From Microbacterium sp. zg-Y1090 (GTDB lineage: Bacteria; Actinomycetota; Actinomycetes; Actinomycetales; Microbacteriaceae), in the NCBI RefSeq assembly GCF_030246945.1, contig NZ_CP126742.1:1302001-1366000 (forward strand): a stretch of 64,000 nucleotides of DNA, in the 5' to 3' direction. A program made the translations under genes and the position numbers. Under the pieces are notes generated by a model that saw nothing but the letters and a program-made list of their open reading frames with translations, did not search any database and was not told the origin of the DNA. Shown here piece by piece: positions 36,929 through 45,997 of this stretch. Positions within the stretch are counted from its first letter, which is position 1, and each line of letters opens with the position of its first letter.

Positions 36929-38202
36929 CAGCGGCCGACCGTTCGGCGGGAGACGCTGTCATGACGGGGCGCATCGTGAGAGCGCCAGTCGTCGGGCAGC
37001 AGGTAGTCCAGCACGTCGTCGACGCTGACCGCGCCGACGAGGCGGTGGCCCTGATCGACCACGGGGAGCGACACGAGGTTGTAGGTCGCCAGCAGTCGCG
37101 CCACCTCGGATGCGGGCGCCGTGGCCGGCACGGGCTCGAGGGAGTCGTCGATGATGGCGCCCAGACGCTCGTGCGGCGGGTATCGCAGCATCCGCTGGAA
37201 GTGGACGACGCCCAGCAAGCGGCCGGTGGGCGTCTCGAAGGGGGGCAGCGTGATGTACACGGCGGCCGCGAGGGCCGGGTGCAGCTCGTGCCGCCGGATG
37301 AGCGCCAGCGCCTCGGCGACCGTGTTCTCGGCCGAGAGCACGATGGGCTCGTTCGTCATGAGGCCGCCGGCGGTGTCGGGGCCGTACTCCAGCAGCGCCC
37401 GCACGTCCTCGGCCTCGTCGGGTTCCATCAGCTCGAGCAGCTGCGCGATGCGGCCCTCGGGGAACTGGCCGAGCAGGTCGGCGGCGTCGTCGGGCTCCAT
37501 GTGGTCGAGGACGTCGGCGGCGCGCTCGTCGCCGAGGTTCTCGAGGATGTGCATCTGCTCGTCTTCCGGCATCTCCTCGAGGGCGTCGGCGAGGCGGTCG
37601 TCGGGCAGCTCGCCGGCGACTTCGAGCAGCCGCTCGGCAGGCAGGTCCAGCAGGGTGTTCGCGAGGTCGGCGGGGCGCAGCTCCGAGTAGGTGGCCACGA
37701 GCTGCTCGGCGGACTGCGCCTCACCGGGCACCTGGTGCTCGCGCACCTCGTCCCAGGCCGCGAACGTCGTCGGCCCCTTGGCGAAGGGCGCCGCGCTGGT
37801 CTTGGGTCGGCGCAGGAACAGCTGGGACACGTCCCAGTCGCCGAGGCGGCTGCGATCGATGGCGACGTCTTCGATGACGGCGGTGCCGCTGCCGTCGCGC
37901 AGGTACACCTTGCGCCCGAGCAGCTCCGCCATGACGCGCACCTCGCCGCCGCGCTGCTGGAAGCGGCGCACGTTGATCAGGCCGGTCGTGATGACCTGGC
38001 CCGTGGCGATCGAGGTCACGCGGCCGATCGACAGGAACACGTGGCGGCGGCCGGGGATCTCCACGACCAGCCCGATGACGCGCGGCGGGTCGTCCTTGCG
38101 GAAGATGACGACGACGTCGCGCACCTTGCCCAGACGGTCGCCGGCAGGATCGAAGACCGTGCAGCCGACCAGCCGCGCGACGAAGACCCTCTGCGTGCTC
38201 AC
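36928..38202 (-). CDS. Soluble MgtE-N / CBS domain protein
   Basis: This 424-residue cytosolic protein has a PRC-barrel-like N-terminal half (about 1-150), an MgtE N-terminal superhelical domain (LRPADLANTLLDLPAERLL through ADVLDHMEPDDAADLLGQFPEG), and a CBS pair (about 275-400). The membrane pore of MgtE magnesium channels is missing, so it is more likely a sensor or regulator than a transporter. GTG 38202 is six bases after TACGCT on the minus strand. It starts the operon with DUF1003 and mrp. Confidence 0.85.
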   Translation of the reverse strand: MSTQRVFVARLVGCTVFDPAGDRLGKVRDVVVIFRKDDPPRVIGLVVEIPGRRHVFLSIGRVTSIATGQVITTGLINVRRFQQRGGEVRVMAELLGRKVYLRDGSGTAVIEDVAIDRSRLGDWDVSQLFLRRPKTSAAPFAKGPTTFAAWDEVREHQVPGEAQSAEQLVATYSELRPADLANTLLDLPAERLLEVAGELPDDRLADALEEMPEDEQMHILENLGDERAADVLDHMEPDDAADLLGQFPEGRIAQLLELMEPDEAEDVRALLEYGPDTAGGLMTNEPIVLSAENTVAEALALIRRHELHPALAAAVYITLPPFETPTGRLLGVVHFQRMLRYPPHERLGAIIDDSLEPVPATAPASEVARLLATYNLVSLPVVDQGHRLVGAVSVDDVLDYLLPDDWRSHDAPRHDSVSRRTVGR

Positions 38203-38275
38203 GCCCCCAGCGTAGTGCGCGGGGTGCACCCGCGCGGCCCCGGCCCGCCGCGCGGACGCGTGCGAAGATGGGGGG

Positions 38276-38989
38276 ATGAGCATGATGGGCGCGTTCGGAT
38301 CGGGGCGCAACGCGGTGGGGGAGACCGTCGCGGTGTTCACCTCGTACGAGGCCGCACAGAAGGCCGTCTCGACGATGATCGCCGCGGATGTGCCCGCGCG
38401 GGACATCACGATCGTCGGTCAGGGACTGCGGTCGATCGAGAAGGTGACCGGCCGTCTCGGCTACGCCACCGCCGCTCGTCAGGGGGCCACCAACGGCCTG
38501 CTGCTGGGCCTGCTGTTCGCGGCGATCTTCGTGCTCGGCGCACCGGAGGTTCCCATCCAGCTGTTCGCCGGTGTGCTGCTCGTCGGCATCGCCGTCGGCA
38601 TGCTGATGAGCATCATCGCGTACTCGTTCATCCGTCGCCGCCGCGACTACGCCTCGATCACGCAGGTCGCGGCGGAGCGCTATGAGGTCACCGTGCAGGC
38701 GGCCAGCGTGCACAAGGCCCGGCAGGTGCTCGGTCGCGCGGGAGCTCCCGCTGCGGCGCCTGCTGGGACGCCGGCCGGCGCCGCAGCGGCACCCGGCTCG
38801 GCGCCGCTGCCTCCGCGCCCTGCCGCTCCGGTGCCCCCACCCCCGATGGACCCCAGCGAACCGCCGCGCTACGGCGAGCGGATCACCCCGCCCCGGCAGA
38901 ACGGGGACGCCGACGCGGCATCCCCGACGGACGCCGGTGCTGACGGCGGGAGCGCCGGCGGATCCGACGGCGGCGCCGCGGGCTTCTGA
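38276..38989 (+). CDS. General stress protein 17M-like membrane protein
   Basis: The 237-residue protein has an N-terminal YflT/GSP17M-like domain (VFTSYEAAQKAVSTMIAADVP), a Gly-rich helical hairpin in the membrane (about 70-125), a small domain, and a Pro/Ala/Gly-rich disordered tail from about residue 155. ATG 38276 lies six bases after GAAGAT. It shares a stop/start TGATG with the following hydrolase. Role in stress is inferred from the family name only. Confidence 0.78.
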   Translation: MSMMGAFGSGRNAVGETVAVFTSYEAAQKAVSTMIAADVPARDITIVGQGLRSIEKVTGRLGYATAARQGATNGLLLGLLFAAIFVLGAPEVPIQLFAGVLLVGIAVGMLMSIIAYSFIRRRRDYASITQVAAERYEVTVQAASVHKARQVLGRAGAPAAAPAGTPAGAAAAPGSAPLPPRPAAPVPPPPMDPSEPPRYGERITPPRQNGDADAASPTDAGADGGSAGGSDGGAAGF

Positions 38990-39651
38990 TGCCGTCGCCG
39001 GTCGTCTCGCTGCCTTCGGGCGATACGGTCGTCTCGGCGGATGCCGAGTCGCCGCCTTCCCCGTGGGCGGCGATGGCGGTGGCACACGGCGCAGGCGCCG
39101 GCTACCGGCATCCCTTCCTGGTGGGCTTCACCCGGGGGATGGTCGCTGCGGGCGTCGCGACGCTGCGCTTCAACTTCCCCTACGTGGAGGCCGGCCGGCG
39201 CATGCCGGGACCGCCCGCTGCGGCCGTGGTGACATGGCAGGCGGCCGAGGCCACGCTGCGGGAGCTGCACCCGGACCTGCCGCTCTGGGCGGTGGGCAAG
39301 TCCTATGGCGGGCGCATGGCGTCGCTCGCCGCGGCCGACGGGATGATCGCCCCCACGGGACTGGTCTACCTCGGCTACCCGCTGCACCCCCCGGGGCGCC
39401 CCGATAAGCCGCGCGTCGATCATCTGCCGCGGGTGACGCCGCCGCAGCTGTTCGTCGAGGGCACGAACGATCCGTTCGTCGATCCGCACGAGCAGCTGCA
39501 GCAGGCGGTGGCGACGTGCCGCGACGCGTCGGTGCACTGGATCGAGGGCGGCAACCACTCCTTCGAGGTGAAGGGACGCCGGCGGCCCGCCGACGAGATC
39601 GGCGAGCAGCTGGCCGCCGACGTCGCCGGGTGGATGCGCACGCACGCCTGA
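38989..39651 (+). CDS. Alpha/beta hydrolase of the KANL3/Tex30-like group
   Basis: The 220-residue protein has the hydrolase elements: AVAHGAGAGYRHPF near the start, nucleophile elbow GKSYGG with the Ser, the acid Asp in EGTNDPFVDP, and the His in GGNHSFEV. It resembles the small KANL3/Tex30 (dienelactone-hydrolase-like) hydrolases. The start codon overlaps the preceding stop. Substrate unknown. Confidence 0.82.
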   Translation: MPSPVVSLPSGDTVVSADAESPPSPWAAMAVAHGAGAGYRHPFLVGFTRGMVAAGVATLRFNFPYVEAGRRMPGPPAAAVVTWQAAEATLRELHPDLPLWAVGKSYGGRMASLAAADGMIAPTGLVYLGYPLHPPGRPDKPRVDHLPRVTPPQLFVEGTNDPFVDPHEQLQQAVATCRDASVHWIEGGNHSFEVKGRRRPADEIGEQLAADVAGWMRTHA

Positions 39652-39666
39652 GGCCGCGCACCATCC

Positions 39667-39706
39667 GCGCTGAGGGGCGTTTCGGCGCCGCCGCGGCGTT
39701 CAGCGC
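39667..39706. terminator. Possible terminator between hydrolase and ggt
   Basis: GCGCTGA (39667-39673) pairs with TCAGCGC (39700-39706). The 26 bases between them are GC-rich and can pair further. It overlaps the stop codon of the convergent ggt gene. Moderate support only. Confidence 0.4.
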
Positions 39707-41502
39707 CCGGCGGCGTACCCCTGCATGCCGCGGGGGTTGGCGGCTGCCCACAGCACGCCACGGCTGCGGTCGATGCCGACACCGCTCAGTCGTCCGAGGG
39801 CCCAGGGACCCGACCGCGTCACGTCGTGGCCGCGCTCCGCCAGTCCGGCCAGCACGTCGTCCTCGAGCCGGTCCTCGGCGATGACGCCCGCCGGTGTCCA
39901 CGTGCGCGGCCAGAACGAGTCGATCAGCGCGGTCGTGTGCAGCGTGGGCGCGTCGATGGCCTGCTGCGCGGAGTACCCGCCGGCGAGCATCCGTACGAGC
40001 ATGGGCAGCTGCCACTGCTCCTGCTGGTCTCCGCCCGGCGTGCCGCACGCCATCACGGCAGCACCGTCGCGCAGCACCAGGGTCGGGGTCAGCGTGGTGC
40101 GGGGACGACGGCCGGGGCGGAGGGCCGACGGCGACTGCTCGTCGAGCCAGGTCATCTGCAGTCGCGTGCCGAGGCAGAAGCCGAGCTCGGGCACAGTGGG
40201 CGAGGACTGCAGCCAGCCGCCCGACGGGGTCACCGCCACGATGTTGCCCCACCGGTCGACGACGTCGATGTGGCAGGTGTCGCCGCGCGTCTGCCCCGAC
40301 CTCGCGACGGTCGGCTCACCGGCGCCGGCCACGGCGGCCGTCTCGCCGGTATCGGTGCGCAGGGGCGGGCGGAACGGATGCCGGCCCGGCAGCGTCCCCG
40401 GTCGCCACTCGTGCGACGCGCAGTCGCCGATCTGGCGGCGCCGGGAGGCGATGTAGTCCTCCGACAGCAGCGCCGCGACGAGCCCGTCGTCGCCGTCGTC
40501 CCCGAAGTAGGCGTCGCGATCGGCGAGGGCGAGCTTGAGCGCCTCGACGATGGTGTGCGCGCCGTGCGCGGTCGCCGGGTCCAGCGCGTCGTCGTCGAAG
40601 CCGTCGAGGATGCGCAGCGCCTCCAGCAGCGCGGGGCCCTGGGTCCACGGGCCCGCCTTGGCGACCGTGTGACCGCGGAACCGCGCCGACACCGCCGGCT
40701 CGTACCCGGCGTCGAAGCCGGCGAAGTCGGCCGGGGTGACCACTCCCGCGTGATCGGTCCCGGACGAGTGCCGGTGGGGGGTGGCGAGGAAGGCGGATGC
40801 CGCCTGCGCGACGAGCCCGGTCTTCCATTCGCGCCGTGCGGCGTCGATGCGGGCCCGCCGGTCGGGTGCGGCGGAGCCCGCGGCGACGAGACCCTCGAGC
40901 ACCCTCGCATAGGCGGGGTTGCGCACCAGGTCGCCGGCGGCGGGCACGACACCCTCCGGCATCCACAGCTCTGCGGAGCTCGGCCAGGCGTCGCGGAACA
41001 GCCCCGACACCCGCTCGATGGTCGCCGAGACCGCCGCGAGCAGCGGATGCCCGTCACGCGCGTAGCCGATCGCGTAGGCGAGCACGTCGCCGACCTCCCA
41101 CGTGCCGTGGTCGCGCAGCAGCAGCAGCCACGCATCCACCGCGCCGGGCACGGCCGCGGCGAGGCCACCGGCACCGGGGACGAGGTCGAGCCCCTCACCG
41201 CGCAGGTGCGGGATCGACGCCCCCGCGGGAGCCGGCCCCTGGCCCATCAGCACCGTGGGTGCGCCGGCGTCGGCATCCCCGCGCTGGAAGATCCCGACCA
41301 GGTCGCCGCCGGGGCCGTTGAGGTGAGGCTCGACCACGTGCAGCACGAAGCCGCCCGCGACGACCGCGTCGAACGCATTGCCGCCGCGCTCGAGCACGGA
41401 CTGCGCCACCGCCGTCGCGGTGGCGTGCGTCGAGGCGGCCATGCCGAAGGTGCCCTCGAGGGTCGGCCGCGTGGTGAACGCCGGCGGCGGCGTGAAGCTC
41501 AC
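39700..41502 (-). CDS. Gamma-glutamyltransferase family protein
   Basis: This 600-residue N-terminal nucleophile hydrolase is of the gamma-glutamyltranspeptidase family, which cleaves glutathione or similar gamma-glutamyl compounds after self-processing. The expected nucleophile is Thr409 in GDTCHIDVVD. The region GGNAFDAVVAGGFVLHVVEPHLNGPGGD near the start and the late CGTPGGDQQ replace the classic glycine-rich motifs. No signal peptide is evident at the GTG start, so it may act in the cytosol. It lies 70 bases downstream of pepP, separated by a 15-bp hairpin. Confidence 0.87.
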   Translation of the reverse strand: MSFTPPPAFTTRPTLEGTFGMAASTHATATAVAQSVLERGGNAFDAVVAGGFVLHVVEPHLNGPGGDLVGIFQRGDADAGAPTVLMGQGPAPAGASIPHLRGEGLDLVPGAGGLAAAVPGAVDAWLLLLRDHGTWEVGDVLAYAIGYARDGHPLLAAVSATIERVSGLFRDAWPSSAELWMPEGVVPAAGDLVRNPAYARVLEGLVAAGSAAPDRRARIDAARREWKTGLVAQAASAFLATPHRHSSGTDHAGVVTPADFAGFDAGYEPAVSARFRGHTVAKAGPWTQGPALLEALRILDGFDDDALDPATAHGAHTIVEALKLALADRDAYFGDDGDDGLVAALLSEDYIASRRRQIGDCASHEWRPGTLPGRHPFRPPLRTDTGETAAVAGAGEPTVARSGQTRGDTCHIDVVDRWGNIVAVTPSGGWLQSSPTVPELGFCLGTRLQMTWLDEQSPSALRPGRRPRTTLTPTLVLRDGAAVMACGTPGGDQQEQWQLPMLVRMLAGGYSAQQAIDAPTLHTTALIDSFWPRTWTPAGVIAEDRLEDDVLAGLAERGHDVTRSGPWALGRLSGVGIDRSRGVLWAAANPRGMQGYAAGR

Positions 41503-41515
41503 GCGCGGCGATCCC

Positions 41516-41564
41516 GGTCGCGCGGGCGCGGCGCGTCGTGCTCGCGGTGCGCGCCCGCGCGACC
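41516..41564 (-). terminator. Intergenic hairpin between pepP and the ggt-like gene
   Basis: GGTCGCGCGGGCGCG (41516-41530) and CGCGCCCGCGCGACC (41550-41564) form a perfect 15-bp stem around a 19-base loop. It begins nine bases after the pepP stop and ends 13 bases before the ggt start codon. It may cut off or attenuate ggt transcription. Confidence 0.65.
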
Positions 41565-41572
41565 CGCGGTCA

Positions 41573-42991
41573 TCACGCCGGCTTCTCGCCGGCGATCCAG
41601 GCCTCGACCTCGTCGGCCGTGCGCGGGATGCCCGCGGAGAGGTTGACCGGGCCGTCCTCGGTCATGAGGATGTCGTCCTCGATGCGCACGCCGATGCCGC
41701 GGTACTCCTCGGGCACGGTGGTGTCATCGATCTGGAAGTACAGTCCGGGCTCGATGGTGAACACCATGCCCGGCTGCAGGATGCCGTCGTAGTACATCTC
41801 GCGCCGCGCCTGCGCGCAGTCGTGCACGTCGATGCCCAGGTGGTGGCTCGTGCCGTGCACCATGTAGCGGCGGTGGTGGCCGCCGGTGTCGGCGTCGAGG
41901 GCCTCCTCGGCCGTCACCGGCAGCAGACCCCACTCCGCCGTGCGGCGCGCGAGCACGGCCAGCGCCGTCTCGTGGAGGGTGCGGAAGGTGACGCCGGGCC
42001 GGGCCGCCGCGAACGCGGCATCCGCCGCCTCGCGCACGGTCTCGTAGATGCGCCGCTGGATGTCGGTGAAGGTCCCCGACACCGGCAGCGTGCGCGTGAT
42101 GTCGGCGGTGTAGAGGCTGTCGACCTCGGCGCCGGCGTCGATGAGGATGAGGTCGCCCGGCAGCACCGCCCCGTCGTTGCGGGTCCAGTGCAGGTAGCAG
42201 GCGTGGGGTCCGGATGCCGCGATCGTGTCGTAACCCACCGCGTTGCCGTCGCTGCGCGCCCGCTGGTGGAACACGCCCTCGACCACCCGTTCGCCGCGGG
42301 GATGCTCGATGATGCGCGGGAGGTTGGCGACGATGTCGTCGAACCCGTCGGCGGTGACCTCGACCGCGAGGCGCATCTGCGCGATCTCGTAGTCGTCCTT
42401 GATCAGCCGCATCTCGGAGACGACGCGGGTGAGGTCGGCATCCTCGCCGACGACGAGGTCGTCGTCGCCTGCGGCGAAGTCGTCGAGGTGTGCGGTGGCG
42501 ATGCCGAGCTCCCCGGCGACGCCGTCGAGGTCGGGGCGCGGGCCGATCCAGAACTCGCCGATCGAGGCGTCGGAGTAGAACTCCGCCGTCGTGCGGTCGG
42601 CGCGCTCCCGGAAGTACAGGGTCACGTCGTGGCCGTCGTCGGTGGGCTCGAACACCAGCACCGCGTCGGGCTGGCTGTCGGCGCCCCACCCGGTGAGGTG
42701 GGAGAACGCCGAGTGCGCCCGGAAGGGGTAGTCGGTGTCGTTGCTGCGCTGCTTGAGCGAGCCGGCGGGCACCACGAGCCGCTGACCGGGGAACGCCTCG
42801 GACAGCGCCGCCCGCCGCCGTGCGGCATAGGGCGCCTGCGCGCGCTCCTCGGGGAGGATGGCGGGACGCTCGGCCCAGCCGGTCGAGATCGTGTCCAGGA
42901 AGCCCTGGCCGTAGTTCTGACGCCGGTTGGTGCTGGTGTCGGTCTGCTGCGGTTCGGTCGCGGTCGTGCCGCTGTCGCCTGACGAGTTCAT
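41573..42991 (-). CDS. pepP: Xaa-Pro aminopeptidase (aminopeptidase P)
   Basis: This M24B metallopeptidase (472 residues) releases N-terminal residues preceding proline. The creatinase-like N-terminal domain is followed by the pita-bread domain. Metal ligands are visible as Asp in ILIDAGAE, Asp in YTADITRT, His in GTSHHLGIDVHD, Glu in TIEPGLYF and Glu in VRIEDDI. ATG 42991 has GACACT six bases upstream. With two peptide importers in the window it fits intracellular peptide breakdown. Confidence 0.94.
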   Translation of the reverse strand: MNSSGDSGTTATEPQQTDTSTNRRQNYGQGFLDTISTGWAERPAILPEERAQAPYAARRRAALSEAFPGQRLVVPAGSLKQRSNDTDYPFRAHSAFSHLTGWGADSQPDAVLVFEPTDDGHDVTLYFRERADRTTAEFYSDASIGEFWIGPRPDLDGVAGELGIATAHLDDFAAGDDDLVVGEDADLTRVVSEMRLIKDDYEIAQMRLAVEVTADGFDDIVANLPRIIEHPRGERVVEGVFHQRARSDGNAVGYDTIAASGPHACYLHWTRNDGAVLPGDLILIDAGAEVDSLYTADITRTLPVSGTFTDIQRRIYETVREAADAAFAAARPGVTFRTLHETALAVLARRTAEWGLLPVTAEEALDADTGGHHRRYMVHGTSHHLGIDVHDCAQARREMYYDGILQPGMVFTIEPGLYFQIDDTTVPEEYRGIGVRIEDDILMTEDGPVNLSAGIPRTADEVEAWIAGEKPA

Positions 42992-43031
42992 GCTTCCAGT
43001 GTCCCACCTGCAGACGTGAGAGCAGTGAGAA

Positions 43032-44048
43032 TCAGCCCGCCGGCTCCAGCTGCACCACCAGGGGGCGGTGATCGCTGCCGACGCCGTCCATGGACGTCAG
43101 CACGACGGAGCCGCTCACGGTCCAGGCATCCGTCGTCATGACGTGGTCGATGGGGGAGCCGATGAGGGAGGGCACGTCGGTCGGCCAGGTGCCGGCGGCC
43201 CCGGTGCCGCTGTCGGCGGCGGCGTCGCGGCAGCGGCCGAGGTGCCCGCCGTCGACGCCCATGCGCAGCATGTGGTCGATGGTGGCGTTGAAGTCCCCGG
43301 CCATGATGACGTCATCGGCGGCGCACTGGTCGGCGAGCCACTGCAGATCGTCGCGCCACGCCTGCATGGCGTTCTGGCGGGGCGCGACGGCGTGGGCGGC
43401 GACGATGATCGGCCCGCTGCCGTCCACCGGCATCGCGACGGCGCTCGGCACGACCGAGGTGTTGCTGGAGCCGTCGCGGGACGACTCGATCACGGCGTAG
43501 TCGCCGAGGTCCGGTGAGATGAGCAGGGTGGTCGACGAGGCATCCCACAGCCCGTGCTTGGTGTGGTGCGCCCACATCGGGTGCCCCATCTCGCGCATCG
43601 CCTCGGCCACCGCCGAGCCGGTCTCGATGGTCGTCTCCGGCAGGGCGACGACGTCCGCCTCCATCGTGACGGCCGTCTGGGCGATCTTCTCGGGAGCGGT
43701 GGCCTCACCCCCGGCGGTGTTCCAGGTCATCACGCGCAGGCTCGTCTCGCCCTTGGCCGGGAGGGCTTCTGCGCCCACTCCGCGTTCCGCGACCATCACG
43801 GCGCCGGCGCCGGCGGCGAGGAGGCACACCGTGGCGATCGACAGCGCGAAGGCGCGCATCGGTCGGGCCAGCGCCAGCAGGAGCGCCAGCAGGAGCATCG
43901 TCGCGAACGCCAGCACGATGAGCGGACGGAAGGCGACGATCTGGGCGATCGGGAACATCCGCTCCACACGGAAGAAGGACGGCCATGTCACGATCGCGGC
44001 GCCGATCGCGAACAGGACCGTCAGGAGGATCCCGGTCAGACGCAGCAC
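43032..44048 (-). CDS. Membrane-anchored endonuclease/exonuclease/phosphatase family protein
   Basis: The 338-residue protein has three N-terminal membrane helices (about 5-25, 35-60 and 65-88) and then an EEP domain: MTWNTAGG, ADVVALPETT, VAAHAVAPR, MAGDFNATIDH, and the final SDHRPLVVQL with the catalytic Asp-His. The domain likely faces outside and hydrolyses phosphodiesters. GTG 44048 is six bases after TAGAGT on the minus strand. Substrate unknown. Confidence 0.85.
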   Translation of the reverse strand: MLRLTGILLTVLFAIGAAIVTWPSFFRVERMFPIAQIVAFRPLIVLAFATMLLLALLLALARPMRAFALSIATVCLLAAGAGAVMVAERGVGAEALPAKGETSLRVMTWNTAGGEATAPEKIAQTAVTMEADVVALPETTIETGSAVAEAMREMGHPMWAHHTKHGLWDASSTTLLISPDLGDYAVIESSRDGSSNTSVVPSAVAMPVDGSGPIIVAAHAVAPRQNAMQAWRDDLQWLADQCAADDVIMAGDFNATIDHMLRMGVDGGHLGRCRDAAADSGTGAAGTWPTDVPSLIGSPIDHVMTTDAWTVSGSVVLTSMDGVGSDHRPLVVQLEPAG

Positions 44049-44129
44049 GTCGCGACTCTATGACAGCACCCTGGGAGATCGACCGACGACGCACCCGCCG
44101 TGCGCGTGTCGCGCCGGTACGCTCGGAGG

Positions 44130-44996
44130 GTGAGTGCAGGACGGCGACGCGTCGAGGGGCCCAGCGACCTTCATCTGCACTCCGTGCACTCCGACGGCAC
44201 CGAGCCGCCGGCCCAGGTGATGCAGGCCGTGCATCGGCGAGGGCTGCGGACCGTGTCGCTCACCGACCACGACACCACCGCCGGCTGGGCCGAGGCCGCG
44301 GAGGCCGCGACCTCGCTCGGGATCACGTTCCTGCCGGGGATGGAGCTCAGCAGCACCCACGAGTGGCGCAGCGTGCACGTGCTCGGCTACCTCTTCGATC
44401 CGGACGACCCAGCGCTGCGGGCCGAGACCGACCGCATCCGGACCGCTCGCATCGGTCGCGCGGAGCGGATCGTCGCCGGCATCGCTCGCGACTACGACCT
44501 GACGTGGGACGACGTGGTGGAGCAGACCGGGGAAGGTGCGACCGTGGGCCGCCCCCACATCGCCGACGCGCTGGTCGCGCGGGGTCTCGCCGCCGACCGC
44601 AGCGACGCGTTCGCGGGCATCCTCGCCCCCGGCGGCGACTATTACGTGCCGCACTACGCGCCCGACGTCGCCACCGCCGTCTCGCTCATCGCCGGTGCCG
44701 GGGGCGTGCCGGTCATCGCCCACCCCGCCGGGCGCGGGCGCATGATGCCGCTGTCGCTCTATGAAGAACTGGTGGGTCTCGGCCTCGGCGGGGTCGAGCT
44801 CGGCCACCGGGAGAACTCCCCGGAGGGCGCGGCGGTGCTCGCCGACTTCGCGCGGCGCCATGACCTCATCGTCACCGGCTCGAGCGACTACCACGGTCTG
44901 GGCAAGCCGAATCTGCCGGGCGAGCACACGACGTCCGATGAGATGGTCGCCCGCATCATCGATCGCGCCACGGGCAGCACCCCGGTGTACCCGTGA
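44130..44996 (+). CDS. PHP domain phosphoesterase (RNase AM/TrpH-like)
   Basis: This 288-residue protein is of the PHP family, with metal-binding motifs DLHLHSVHSDGT, SLTDHDT, the later ITFLPGMELSSTHEWRSVHVLG, IAHPAGRG and TGSSDYHG. Family members such as E. coli RNase AM (YciV) degrade short 5'-phosphorylated oligonucleotides and 3',5'-bisphosphonucleotides. GTG 44130 is chosen because TACGCT (44118-44123) sits exactly six bases before it. An in-frame start 30 bases upstream would lie before the promoter. Confidence 0.87.
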   Translation: MSAGRRRVEGPSDLHLHSVHSDGTEPPAQVMQAVHRRGLRTVSLTDHDTTAGWAEAAEAATSLGITFLPGMELSSTHEWRSVHVLGYLFDPDDPALRAETDRIRTARIGRAERIVAGIARDYDLTWDDVVEQTGEGATVGRPHIADALVARGLAADRSDAFAGILAPGGDYYVPHYAPDVATAVSLIAGAGGVPVIAHPAGRGRMMPLSLYEELVGLGLGGVELGHRENSPEGAAVLADFARRHDLIVTGSSDYHGLGKPNLPGEHTTSDEMVARIIDRATGSTPVYP

Positions 44997-45056
44997 CGCG
45001 CGCGGCGCATTCCCCGGGCCGCACCGCGGCCGCAGGGTCAGCAGAGAGGACGCCCC

Positions 45057-45977
45057 ATGCCCACCGGCCCTGACGTCACCGTGATCGGCGAGGCACTCGT
45101 CGACATCGTCCATGCGCCCGACGGCATCCGCACGAGTCCCGGTGGCAGTCCCGCCAACGTCGCCCTGGCGCTCGCGCGGCGCGGGCTGGCCGCAGAGCTG
45201 GTCACCCAGCTCGCCGACGACGACCACGGCCGGGCCGTGCGCGCGTGGCTCAGCGGGTCCGGGGTGGCGGTGCGCGTTCCCGGCGTCCCCGCGCGCACGT
45301 CCACCGCTGTGGCACGCCTGGATGCCGAGGGTGCGGCGTCCTACGCGTTCGACATCGTCTGGGCGCCGCAGCCGTGGTCCACGTCGACGGCCCCTGTCGT
45401 GCACGCGGGTTCGATCGCCGCCGTGCTGCGCCCCGGCGCCGACGTCGTCGCGGCGGCGCTCGACGCGGCCCGGGAGCACGCGGTGGTCACTTACGACCCC
45501 AACATCCGGCCGTCGCTGATCACGGATCCCGACGACGTGCGCACGCGCGTCGCCCGCCTGGTCGCCCTGTCGGACGTCGTGAAGGTCAGCGGCGAGGACC
45601 TCGACTGGCTGCATCCGGGTGAGGATCACCGACAGGTGGCGGCGGACTGGGCGGCGGCCGGACCGGCACTGGTGGTCGTCACCGAAGGCGCTGACGGGCT
45701 GTACGCGGTGCACGGTTCGGGAGCGGTCGAGGTGCTGGCCGCACGAGTGCAGGTCGTGGACACCGTCGGCGCGGGTGACACGGTGATGGCCGCGCTCATC
45801 GCGGAGCTGCACGCCCCGACGGCGGCGGACGCCCGCGCCCGCATCGCCGGGTGGAGCAGCGGAGAGCTCGAGGCGCTGCTGCGACGCTGCGCCGCCGCCG
45901 CAGCGATCACCGTGTCGCGTCCTGGCGCCGACCCGCCCTGGGCGGCGGAGCTGCGCGCCGCACCCCCGATGGCCTGA
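45057..45977 (+). CDS. PfkB family carbohydrate kinase (fructokinase-like)
   Basis: This 306-residue ribokinase-fold sugar kinase has the N-terminal GEALVDIV, the PfkB signature 1 region PGGSPANVALALARRG, TYDPNIRPSL and signature 2 DTVGAGDTVMAALI with the catalytic Asp. It is closest in style to bacterial fructokinases. ATG 45057 has AGAGAGGAC upstream. It follows the PHP gene by 60 bases in the same direction. The substrate sugar is a guess. Confidence 0.83.
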   Translation: MPTGPDVTVIGEALVDIVHAPDGIRTSPGGSPANVALALARRGLAAELVTQLADDDHGRAVRAWLSGSGVAVRVPGVPARTSTAVARLDAEGAASYAFDIVWAPQPWSTSTAPVVHAGSIAAVLRPGADVVAAALDAAREHAVVTYDPNIRPSLITDPDDVRTRVARLVALSDVVKVSGEDLDWLHPGEDHRQVAADWAAAGPALVVVTEGADGLYAVHGSGAVEVLAARVQVVDTVGAGDTVMAALIAELHAPTAADARARIAGWSSGELEALLRRCAAAAAITVSRPGADPPWAAELRAAPPMA

Positions 45978-45997
45978 GCGACGGCGCCCCGGGATCG

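Noticed and set aside
36928..38202. Magnesium channel MgtE
   Set aside because: The five-helix pore domain is absent, so it cannot be a transporter by itself.
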